Assembly (NCBI GenBank): GCA_009728235.1
Contig: WNZI01000002.1
Location: forward strand, 124,001-188,000
DNA: 64,000 nucleotides
Reading direction: 5' to 3'
Origin: Vibrio cholerae
GTDB lineage: Bacteria; Actinomycetota; Actinomycetes; Actinomycetales; Micrococcaceae
Shown here one piece after another: positions 36,187 through 45,841 of this stretch (positions within the stretch are counted from its first letter, which is position 1; every line of letters starts with the position of its first letter). Both the position numbers and the translations under genes were made by a program. The notes under the pieces were generated by a model, which saw only the letters and a program-made list of their open reading frames with translations, ran no database searches and was not told where the DNA came from.

Positions 36187-38019
36187 TTATTCCCCATCGG
36201 TTCGCCCGATGATGGTGCCCCGAAGCACGACGGCGCCGAGGGACGCCAGCGCGCCGACGTCCTTCCGCGGATCCGCGGTACAGACGACGGCGTCGGCGCT
36301 GGCTCCCTCCTCGATGCCCGGGAACCCCAGCCAGGACCGGGCCGACCAGCAGGCCGCGTCCAGGGCCGCAGTCGCGCCCATCCCGGCGTCGGCCAGCGCG
36401 GACACCTCGTCGGGCAGGCGTCCGTGAGCGATGACGCTTCCCGCGTCGGTGCCGGCGTAGACCGCGACCCCCGCGTCGTACGCCCGGCGGACCATCTCCT
36501 GCCGGCCACCCCACAGCCGTCGCATGTGCGCCGCGTAGTCCGGGTACTTCGAGGCCGCACCGTCGGCTATGGCGGGGAAGGTGTCGACGTTGACGAGCGT
36601 CGGGACGATGGCCACTTCCTGTTCCACGAAACGCGACAGGTGTCGTGGAAGCATGCCGGTAGCGTGCTCGATGCAGTCGATGCCGGCATCGAGCATCCCG
36701 TCCAGCGTCTGGGCCGCGAAACAGTGGGCGGTGACGCGGGCGCCTTCCGCGTGGGCGGCCGCCACCGCGTCCCTCAGTGCCGCGGGAGGAAAAGCGGGGG
36801 CCAGGTCGCCGACCGATCGGTCTATCCAGTCACCGACGATCTTGACCCAGCCGTCACCGAGCCGTGCCTGCTCCGCGACGGCCTCGGCGAGGTGTGGCGG
36901 CTCGACCTCGACCGCGTAGTCCCGGAAGTAGCGCCGCGTGCGCGCCACATGGCGTCCTGCACGGACGAGCCTCGGAAGATCCGGGCGGGCCTGGATCCAG
37001 CGGGTGTCGTTGACGACGCCGGCATCACGGATGAGGAGCGTGCCGGCGTCCCGATCCTGCAGGGCCTGCTGTTCGGCGAGCTCGTCCGGGACCCGGCCGC
37101 GCCGGTCCAGGCCCACGTGGCAGTGCGCATCCACGAGACCGGGCAGCACCCAGCCCTTCAGCGTCCGCGCCGGGCGTCCGGGCGGGCGGGTGAACGTGAA
37201 GACGCCGCCCTGCACGTAGACGTCACGGACAGCATGCGACGGCGAGAGGAGCACGGTACCGGTGAGGTGGAGATAGCCCGGCTCTTCACTCGTCATGCGA
37301 GGCCGATCTCCGCTCCGGGGCGCGATCACGGCGCCCCGGAGGAACTTGCGGACGTGCGCCGCCCCCTCGTCGGTGTCGTGCGGCCGGTGGCCACCTGGAG
37401 CCACGCGGTGGACCGCACCGGTACCGACGAGGTATTCCGCCACCTCCTCGTACAGCGGCTCCCACCCGCCGGTGAGCACGAGGGTCGGCACGCCCGGAAC
37501 GATCGACAGCGGCGCTTCCCAGGGCGGGCACTGCAGCCGCAGCCTGGCAGCACCGCGGCGCGCCTCCGCGGTGAGGGGCTGCTGGGCGTCGGCGGCGAAG
37601 GACCGCGGGACGAAGGCACGCAGGAACTCCTCGTCGGTCATCGAGGAACGCGCAGCGAACAGCGGAGCCATCAGCGCGATGTGCGCCGACGTGGCCGGCA
37701 GGTCCGCCGTCAGCGAGAGGCATGCGGGCTCGACCAGCGTCAGGGTGCGGACGAGGTCCGGACGTTCCACCGCGAGCAGCATGGCCGGGACCGCACCCTG
37801 CGAGTGCGCCACGACGTGTCCGGCGTCACCCAGGGCGCCGACGATGACGTCCTGGTCGCGCCGGTGATCGGTCGGCAGTGGGTCCTCCGAGGCCGAGTAC
37901 CCGTGGCGCCTGACGTAGAGGCAGTCGAACTCGCGCGACAGGCCGTGCTGCTTCGGCCATGCGGCCGCACCGGAACTGCCGGTGCCGTGGACGAAGACGA
38001 CGCGCTCGAGCGTCAGCAC
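36187..38019 (-). CDS. Alpha/beta hydrolase and amidohydrolase in one frame
   Basis: A 610-aa ORF combines two enzymes. Residues 1 to about 240 are an alpha/beta hydrolase (FVHGTGSSG; nucleophile in VAHSQGAVPA; His near PGGHRPHD). From MTSEEPGYLHLTG (residue about 245, near 37296) on is a metal-dependent amidohydrolase: VLPGLVDAHCHVGLD with the HxH ligands, VTAHC, CIEHATGM and VYAGTDAGS. The junction shows the pattern of two overlapping genes: dropping one base in the GCGCCCCGG run would end the hydrolase at a TGA overlapping the amidohydrolase ATG (ATGA), and adding one would end it 11 nt inside. So two genes fused by an indel is the more likely reading. Confidence 0.82.
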   Translation of the reverse strand: MLTLERVVFVHGTGSSGAAAWPKQHGLSREFDCLYVRRHGYSASEDPLPTDHRRDQDVIVGALGDAGHVVAHSQGAVPAMLLAVERPDLVRTLTLVEPACLSLTADLPATSAHIALMAPLFAARSSMTDEEFLRAFVPRSFAADAQQPLTAEARRGAARLRLQCPPWEAPLSIVPGVPTLVLTGGWEPLYEEVAEYLVGTGAVHRVAPGGHRPHDTDEGAAHVRKFLRGAVIAPRSGDRPRMTSEEPGYLHLTGTVLLSPSHAVRDVYVQGGVFTFTRPPGRPARTLKGWVLPGLVDAHCHVGLDRRGRVPDELAEQQALQDRDAGTLLIRDAGVVNDTRWIQARPDLPRLVRAGRHVARTRRYFRDYAVEVEPPHLAEAVAEQARLGDGWVKIVGDWIDRSVGDLAPAFPPAALRDAVAAAHAEGARVTAHCFAAQTLDGMLDAGIDCIEHATGMLPRHLSRFVEQEVAIVPTLVNVDTFPAIADGAASKYPDYAAHMRRLWGGRQEMVRRAYDAGVAVYAGTDAGSVIAHGRLPDEVSALADAGMGATAALDAACWSARSWLGFPGIEEGASADAVVCTADPRKDVGALASLGAVVLRGTIIGRTDGE

Positions 38020-38062
38020 GCCTCGGTCGCCGACTCCCGGCCGGTGACCGCTTCCGTCACCA

Positions 38063-39646
38063 CTACTTCCCGAGGAACTTCTCGAAACCCTTCGGGAGGT
38101 TCATGGCGGCGGGATCGAAATCCTGCTGGCCACCGAACGCGGCACCGGTCGGTGCGGCAGTCCGGGCGGCGGCGCGGCGTGCCTCCGCCTCCTGCGCCTC
38201 GAGGGCGGCTTTCGCAGGATTTCCGGATCTCGGCTTCTTCTTGCCCTTCGCGGCAGCGGCCTTGGTCTTGCGAGGGCCACCGAAACCACCCGGGCCTGCC
38301 ATTCCAGGCATGCCCGGGATGCCTCCGCCGGACGCCATCTTCTTCATCATCTTCTGTGCCTGCGTGAAGCGCTCCAGCAGGCCGTTGACCTCGGAGACGT
38401 GGACGCCCGAACCGCGGGCGATCCTCGCCCTTCGCGAACCGTTGATGATCTTCGGAGCCAGCCGCTCGTGCGGGGTCATGGAGCGGACGATGGCCTCGAC
38501 GCGGTCGATCTCGCGCTCGTCGAAGTTCTCCAGTTGCTCCCTCATGTTGGCGGCACCCGGCATCATCATCAGCATCTTCTTCATGGAGCCCATGTTGCGG
38601 ATCTGCTGCATCTGCGCGAGGAAGTCCTCGAGTGTGAAGTCCTCCTGGTCGGCGAACTTCTTCGCCATCCGGGCTGCTTCGTCCTTGTCCCAGGACTGTT
38701 CCGCCTGCTCGATCAGGGTGAGGATGTCGCCCATGTCCAGGATGCGCGAGGCCATCCGGTCGGGGTGGAACAACTCGAAGTCGTTCAGCCCTTCACCGGT
38801 GGAGGCGAACATGACCGGCTTACCCGTGACCGACGCGACGGAGAGGGCGGCACCGCCGCGAGCGTCGCCGTCGAGCTTGGTCAGGACGACCCCGGTGAAG
38901 TCCACTCCCTCGTTGAACGCGAGCGCGGTGTTGACGGCGTCCTGGCCGATCATCGCGTCGATCACGAACAGCACCTCGTCGGGGCTGATCGCAGCGCGGA
39001 TGTCCGCCGCCTGCTGCATCAGCTCGGCGTCGACGCCGAGGCGGCCCGCGGTGTCCACGATCACGACGTCGTGCAGCCGGGCGCGTGCCTCGGCCACGCC
39101 CTGGCGAGCCACGGCCACCGGGTCTCCGGTGGCGGACTCGAACTCGGAACTGACGCCCGGGTGCGGCGCGTACACGGGGACCCCCGCCCGCTCACCGTTC
39201 ACCTGCAGCTGCCGGACGGCGTTGGGGCGCTGGAGGTCGCAGGCGACCAGCAGGGGGCTGTGCCCCTGGCCCGTGAGCCACTTCGACAGCTTGCCGGCGA
39301 GGGTCGTCTTACCCGCGCCCTGCAGTCCGGCCAGCATGATGACGGTTGGTGGATTCTTCGCGAGCCGGATGCGACGGGTCTCGCCACCGAGGATGCCGAC
39401 GAGTTCCTCGTTGACGATCTTGACGACCTGCTGCCCCGGATTCAGTGCCTGCGAGACCTCGAGCCCGAGCGCGCGTTCCTTCACGGCAGCCGTGAAGGCC
39501 CGGACCACCGGGACGGCGACGTCCGCGTCGAGGAGCGCCCGCCGGATCTCGCGCACCGTGGCATCGATGTCCGCCTCGGTGAGGCGCCCCTTGCCACGGA
39601 GGTTCTTGAAGGTCGCAGTCAGCCGGTCTGAGAGTGAATTGAACAC
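38063..39646 (-). CDS. ffh: Signal recognition particle GTPase Ffh
   Basis: Targets ribosome-nascent chain complexes to the membrane with 4.5S RNA. The 527-aa protein has the N domain (VFNSLSDRLTATFKNLRG), the G domain (GLQGAGKTTLAGKL, DTAGRLGVD, TKLDGDARGG) and a Met-rich M domain (QMQQIRNMGSMKKMLMMMPG), with a Gly-rich C-terminal tail. GTG start. Transcribed leftward beside the hydrolase pair; its partner ftsY lies at 43-44 kb. zwf is divergent upstream. Confidence 0.97.
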   Translation of the reverse strand: MFNSLSDRLTATFKNLRGKGRLTEADIDATVREIRRALLDADVAVPVVRAFTAAVKERALGLEVSQALNPGQQVVKIVNEELVGILGGETRRIRLAKNPPTVIMLAGLQGAGKTTLAGKLSKWLTGQGHSPLLVACDLQRPNAVRQLQVNGERAGVPVYAPHPGVSSEFESATGDPVAVARQGVAEARARLHDVVIVDTAGRLGVDAELMQQAADIRAAISPDEVLFVIDAMIGQDAVNTALAFNEGVDFTGVVLTKLDGDARGGAALSVASVTGKPVMFASTGEGLNDFELFHPDRMASRILDMGDILTLIEQAEQSWDKDEAARMAKKFADQEDFTLEDFLAQMQQIRNMGSMKKMLMMMPGAANMREQLENFDEREIDRVEAIVRSMTPHERLAPKIINGSRRARIARGSGVHVSEVNGLLERFTQAQKMMKKMASGGGIPGMPGMAGPGGFGGPRKTKAAAAKGKKKPRSGNPAKAALEAQEAEARRAAARTAAPTGAAFGGQQDFDPAAMNLPKGFEKFLGK

Positions 39647-39764
39647 GTGCCGTGAACTACTTTCATCGGGAGGTAGGAAGACTCAACTCCCAAGGGTATC
39701 AACTGGGCGTCGCCGGGGTTCGCGACTGCAGGACACGGGCAGGGATAAGTGGCAAGGTGAAGAG

Positions 39765-41204
39765 GTGGATACTCACTCACTCGCAGAACATGACAGCATT
39801 CCGGCCGAAGCCGATACCCGCGTGCGGACACTCCTCATCCTGGGGGCGTCCGGCGACCTCACGGGTCGGCTGCTGCTTCCGGGACTCGCCAGGCTCATCC
39901 GGCTCGGCCGCGCCGACGGACTGAAGCTCGTCGGCGCAGGCTCCGACGACTGGACCGACCAGCAGTGGCGGGATCGGATCGACGGGGCTTTCGCCGGGGC
40001 GCTGGAGAAGGCGGACGATGCCGGCCGGGCCTCGCTGCAGCAGGTGCGGGACGACAGCTCGTACCACCTGATAGACGTCACGAAGGACGGCCTCGCCGCG
40101 CTCGTGCACTCGCTCGAGGGGCCCGTCGCGATCTACTTCGCGCTGCCACCCGCCGTCAGCCAGAAGGCCTGCAGCGCGCTCGGCCCCGGCTCACTGCCGT
40201 CGAGCACGCGCCTCGTCATGGAGAAACCCTTCGGGACGGACCAGGCGAGTGCGCACATGCTCAACGACAAGCTCTCGAGGCTCGTACCCGAGCAGAACAT
40301 CCACCGGGTGGACCACTTCCTCGGCAAGGCGACAGTCTTCAACATCCTGGGCCTCCGCTTCGCCAACCGGATCCTCGAGCCGGTGTGGAACAACCTCCAT
40401 GTGGAGAAGGTCGAGGTGATCTTCGACGAGGACCTGGCACTGGAGAACCGCGCACGCTACTACGACGGTGCGGGCGCGCTGCGCGACATGATCCAGAGCC
40501 ACCTCCTCCACGTCATGGCACTCCTTGCCCTGAACGCGCCGTCGACGCTTCACGAGCGGGACCTGCGGGACCACATCGGATCGATCCTGCGCGCCAGCTC
40601 GGTGGACCTGGACAGCCCGGACAGCAGCCGCCGCGCCCGGTACACCGCCGGCACGATCGGGGACCGGGAGATCCCGGATTACGCCGCCGAACCCGGTGTC
40701 GATGCCGCCAAGGGCACGGAGACCCTCGCCGAGGTCACCGTGTCGATCAACAACGAGCGGTGGTCCGGTGTCCCCTTCGTCCTCCGGTCCGGCAAGGCCC
40801 TCGGGGCCAAGCGGAAGGAGGCGGTCATCACCTTCAAGCCGGTCAGTCACCTGCCTGTCGGGTTCTCCGGCCAGGACGCCCCGACGAAGCTGCGTATCGG
40901 TTTCGGCCCGGACACCCTCCAGCTCGAACTGGACGTCAACGGGCCCGGTGACATCTTCTCGCTGGACCGGGCGACGCTGAGCGCGGACCTCAACGAGACC
41001 GATCTCCTCCCCTACGGCGAAGTGCTCGACGGCGTCCTCGCGGGTGATCCGACGCTCTCGGTCCGCGGCGACACCGCCGAGGACTGCTGGCGCATCGTGG
41101 AGCCGGTGCTCAAGGCGTGGTCAGAGGGCCGGGTGCCCCTCGAGGAGTACGCCGCAGGATCGGCCGGGCCCGAATCCTGGCCGTCCTCCCACGGCAGGGC
41201 CTAG
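39765..41204 (+). CDS. zwf: Glucose-6-phosphate 1-dehydrogenase
   Basis: First enzyme of the oxidative pentose phosphate pathway, producing NADPH. The 479-aa sequence has the nucleotide motif LGASGDLTGRLLLPGL, EKPFGTD, the active-site segment HRVDHFLGKATV and the Gly-rich closing blocks. It is the Zwf-like form common in Arthrobacter, somewhat divergent from E. coli Zwf. The start is a GTG at 39765 after GAAGAG; longer frames to the left overlap ffh in antisense and are rejected. Followed by a strong terminator before glnK. Confidence 0.94.
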   Translation: MDTHSLAEHDSIPAEADTRVRTLLILGASGDLTGRLLLPGLARLIRLGRADGLKLVGAGSDDWTDQQWRDRIDGAFAGALEKADDAGRASLQQVRDDSSYHLIDVTKDGLAALVHSLEGPVAIYFALPPAVSQKACSALGPGSLPSSTRLVMEKPFGTDQASAHMLNDKLSRLVPEQNIHRVDHFLGKATVFNILGLRFANRILEPVWNNLHVEKVEVIFDEDLALENRARYYDGAGALRDMIQSHLLHVMALLALNAPSTLHERDLRDHIGSILRASSVDLDSPDSSRRARYTAGTIGDREIPDYAAEPGVDAAKGTETLAEVTVSINNERWSGVPFVLRSGKALGAKRKEAVITFKPVSHLPVGFSGQDAPTKLRIGFGPDTLQLELDVNGPGDIFSLDRATLSADLNETDLLPYGEVLDGVLAGDPTLSVRGDTAEDCWRIVEPVLKAWSEGRVPLEEYAAGSAGPESWPSSHGRA

Positions 41205-41297
41205 CGAGGGGCCGGCAGCAACCGGCGCGCACGGATTGTCCGTCGGAGCCGATCAGGAAGCCGTCAGGAGCCGGGATCGGCGGAGGCCCGCAACGAC

Positions 41298-41330
41298 GGA
41301 AGGGCCGCCACGTCGCGTGGCGGCCCTTCC
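41298..41330. terminator. Bidirectional terminator between zwf and glnK
   Basis: GGAAGGGCCGCCACG pairs with CGTGGCGGCCCTTCC around TCG, between convergent genes. Confidence 0.87.
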
Positions 41331-41361
41331 GGGTCGGATTGCTGCTGCTGTGGATCCGCTC

Positions 41362-43037
<1,676 letters not shown>

Positions 43038-43160
43038 CAAACACGATCCTTCCAAAGGGGCGGGGACTTCCCGCTCCTCAAGAATGCGGTGGTCGTGTTT
43101 CCGTCCTTTGGGCGTTCCGTTGCGGGGAGGTTACATCCGTCTCACCGATGTAAAAGGCTC

Positions 43161-43187
43161 GTGACACCGACGTTTCCGGCAGGTTTC
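43161..43187 (-). promoter_or_regulatory. GlnR-like binding site upstream of amt-glnK
   Basis: On the minus strand the sequence is GAAAC-N6-GAAAC-N6-GTCAC: three half-sites at 11-bp period (plus strand GTGAC 43161-43165, GTTTC 43172-43176, GTTTC 43183-43187). This matches the actinobacterial GlnR pattern AC-N9-AC. It lies about 125 bp before amt, suitable for activation under nitrogen limitation. GlnR itself is not in the window. Confidence 0.7.
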
Positions 43188-43244
43188 CCCGTGCTCCAGC
43201 CCTTGCCGGCGGCTTCACCTGCGAGTAGGCGAGCGGCCGGACGC

Positions 43245-44438
43245 CTAGTTCAGCAGCGCGTCGACGAAGCTCTCGGCGTCGAAGGGTGCGAGGTCGTCCG
43301 CGCCCTCGCCCAGACCGATGAGTTTCACGGGTACTCCGAGGCTGCGCTGGATGGCGACCACGATGCCACCCTTCGCGGTTCCGTCGAGCTTGGTCAGCAC
43401 GATGCCCGTGATGTTGACGACCTCGGCGAAGACGCGCGCCTGGCTGAGCCCGTTCTGTCCGGTCGTCGCGTCCAGGACCAGGAGGACCTCGTCGACCGTG
43501 CCCTGCTTCTCGACGACCCGCTTGACCTTCCCGAGCTCGTCCATCAGCCCGACCTTGTTCTGCAGCCGGCCCGCAGTATCGATGAGGACGACGTCGACCT
43601 CCTGCTCGATACCGGCCTTCACGGCCTCGAAGGCCACGGATGCCGGGTCGGCACCGTCGACGTCGGACTTCACCGTGGGAACACCGACCCGGGCCCCCCA
43701 GGTGGCCAGCTGTTCCGCCGCCGCAGCGCGGAAGGTATCCGCAGCGCCCAGGAGGACGTCCTTGTCGTCGGCGACCAGCACGCGTGCCAGCTTGCCGACG
43801 GTCGTGGTCTTGCCCACACCGTTGACTCCGACCACCATCACGATGGCAGGGCGGTCTGCGTGGCGGGCCGTCGCCAGGGTCCGGTCCATCGACGGATCGA
43901 CGAGCTTCACCAACTCCTCCCGAAGCATGTCCTCTACCTCGGCGGGGTTGCGGCTGCCCGCCACCTTGACGCGCTCACGCAGGGCGTCGACCAGTTCCAT
44001 GGTGGGCTCGGTGCCGAGGTCCGCCATGAGCAGCGTCTCCTCGACCTCGTCCCACACGTCCTCGTCGATGCTGTCCCGCGAGAGCAGGGCGAGAAGTCCC
44101 TTGCCGAGAGCGTTGTTGGACCGGACGAGGCGGGCTCGCAGACGCGCCAGTCTGCCCTGGACCGGCTCGACGGTGTCGAAGCGCGCTGCAGGAGGCGCTC
44201 CGTCGAGTCCGCTCAGATCGTCCGGGACGAGGACGTCCGTCGGGACACCGTCCGGCCGGTCGAGCACGTCGGTGGACGTGGCGCCGTGCGCAGCGCCGGT
44301 CACCTGGTCATCCGGGTCCCGGGTCCCGGGATACAGCCCGGGGGGCGTGCGCCTGCCGCGCACGAGCAGCACGGCGAGCGAGCCGATCACGGCGATCGCG
44401 AGGATGACGAAGATGACAGGCAGAAGGATGTCGTTCAC
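43245..44438 (-). CDS. ftsY: Signal recognition particle receptor FtsY
   Basis: Membrane-bound GTPase partner of Ffh. The 397-aa protein starts with a TM segment (ILLPVIFVILAIAVIGSLAVLLV), an anchor typical of actinobacteria, then an A domain, the NG domain with GVNGVGKTTTVGKLA, DTAGRLQNK and TKLDGTAKGG. GTG start after AAGGTGG. Located between the amt pair and the MFS gene rather than directly by smc, but on the same strand and in the same block. Confidence 0.97.
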   Translation of the reverse strand: MNDILLPVIFVILAIAVIGSLAVLLVRGRRTPPGLYPGTRDPDDQVTGAAHGATSTDVLDRPDGVPTDVLVPDDLSGLDGAPPAARFDTVEPVQGRLARLRARLVRSNNALGKGLLALLSRDSIDEDVWDEVEETLLMADLGTEPTMELVDALRERVKVAGSRNPAEVEDMLREELVKLVDPSMDRTLATARHADRPAIVMVVGVNGVGKTTTVGKLARVLVADDKDVLLGAADTFRAAAAEQLATWGARVGVPTVKSDVDGADPASVAFEAVKAGIEQEVDVVLIDTAGRLQNKVGLMDELGKVKRVVEKQGTVDEVLLVLDATTGQNGLSQARVFAEVVNITGIVLTKLDGTAKGGIVVAIQRSLGVPVKLIGLGEGADDLAPFDAESFVDALLN

Positions 44439-44502
44439 TGATCCACCTTCTCATACGGGCCGATTGAGGAAGCCGTTGGAGCAGTGACACAATGCGAGGA
44501 CC

Positions 44503-45804
44503 ATGGCCGGATTCCCCCGCACGCGCAAGAACGTCCTCCTGCCCCGCGTCTCAGCGAAGAGCGCGGACGAGGCCCCGGCCCCGCGCGTACCCCGCGAGCC
44601 GATACCGCGCGAGATCAGGGTCCTCATCGCTGCCGCGTTCGTGATCGCCATCGGTTTCGGACTCGTCGCACCGATCCTCCCCCAGTTCGCCCAGAGCTTC
44701 GACGTGGGGGTCACGGCAGCCTCGATCATCGTGAGCGCCTTCGCCCTCACCCGGCTGCTGTTCGCCCCGGCGGGCGGTTGGCTCGTGGAACGGCTCGGCG
44801 AGCGGCCCGTCTACATCGTCGGCCTGCTGATCGTCGCCCTGTCGACGGCCGCGTGCGCCTTCGCGGCGGACTACTGGCAGCTGCTGGTCTTCCGCGGCCT
44901 CGGTGGTATCGGCTCGACGATGTTCACGGTCTCGGCCATGGGCCTGATCGTCAGGCTCGCCCCGCCCGCCATCCGCGGCCGGGTGTCCGGAGCGTATGCC
45001 ACCGCCTTCCTGCTGGGCAGTATCGGCGGACCGATCCTCGGGGGTCTCCTCGCCGGCTTCGGGCTCCGCGTGCCGTTCCTGGTCTACGCCGGGGCGCTTC
45101 TCCTGGCCTCCGCCGTCGTCTTCTTCCAGCTCAAGGGGACCTCGCTCGCCGAACGGCAGGCTGCCCGGGGCCAGACGCCGCTGGCGGTGCGGGAGGCCCT
45201 GAAGGACTCGGCCTACCGTGCCGCGCTCGTGTCCAGCTTCGCGAACGGCTGGTCCTCGTTCGGCATCCGCATGGCGCTCGTTCCCCTGTTCGCGACGGCC
45301 GTGCTCGCCGCCGGACCTCAGATAGCGGGCATCTCGCTCGCCTTCTTCGCGGCCGGGACGGCACTCGCCCTGACCGTGTCGGGACGCCTCGCCGACACCG
45401 TCGGCCGGCGGCCACTCGTCATCGCCGGGCTCCTCGTCAACGGAGCGGCGATGATCGCCCTCGGATTCGCCGGCAATGTCGTCGTGTTCCTGGCGATCTG
45501 CGTCATCGGAGGGGTCGGCACGGGCCTGCTGAATCCCGCCCAGCAGGCGGCGGTCGCAGATGTGATCGGCAACGGGCGCAGTGGCGGCAAGGTGCTCGCG
45601 GCGTTCCAGATGAGTTCCGATCTCGGCGCGATCATCGGTCCGATCGTGGCCGGCCTGATCATCGACCGGTTGTTCGTCGGGTCCTACGACGTGGCCTTCA
45701 TCGTGACCGGCATCCTCGCGGTGCTCGCTGCAGCGGTCTGGATCGGGTCCCGGGAGACGCTGCCCGGAGCGGCCGAGGGGTCACGGCCTCCTGACGGTCG
45801 CTGA
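44503..45804 (+). CDS. MFS drug-efflux type transporter
   Basis: A 433-aa protein with 12 predicted TM segments, N-terminal basic region, the MFS motif A-like GGWLVERLGERPVYIVG, and SGRLADTVGRRPLVIAG in the second half. DHA1-type drug:H+ antiporter appearance; substrate unknown. ATG with ACCATGG context. It sits on the plus strand between leftward ftsY and smc, an addition to the usual smc-ftsY order. Convergent with smc with 37 bp between stops. Confidence 0.88.
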   Translation: MAGFPRTRKNVLLPRVSAKSADEAPAPRVPREPIPREIRVLIAAAFVIAIGFGLVAPILPQFAQSFDVGVTAASIIVSAFALTRLLFAPAGGWLVERLGERPVYIVGLLIVALSTAACAFAADYWQLLVFRGLGGIGSTMFTVSAMGLIVRLAPPAIRGRVSGAYATAFLLGSIGGPILGGLLAGFGLRVPFLVYAGALLLASAVVFFQLKGTSLAERQAARGQTPLAVREALKDSAYRAALVSSFANGWSSFGIRMALVPLFATAVLAAGPQIAGISLAFFAAGTALALTVSGRLADTVGRRPLVIAGLLVNGAAMIALGFAGNVVVFLAICVIGGVGTGLLNPAQQAAVADVIGNGRSGGKVLAAFQMSSDLGAIIGPIVAGLIIDRLFVGSYDVAFIVTGILAVLAAAVWIGSRETLPGAAEGSRPPDGR

Positions 45805-45841
45805 TCGTCACGGGCTCTCAGGCGGAGGGACCCTCGGTTCA

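Noticed and set aside
37959-39764. In-frame extension of zwf to the left (601 codons)
   Set aside because: It is antisense to ffh. The Zwf fold starts at the GTG at 39765.
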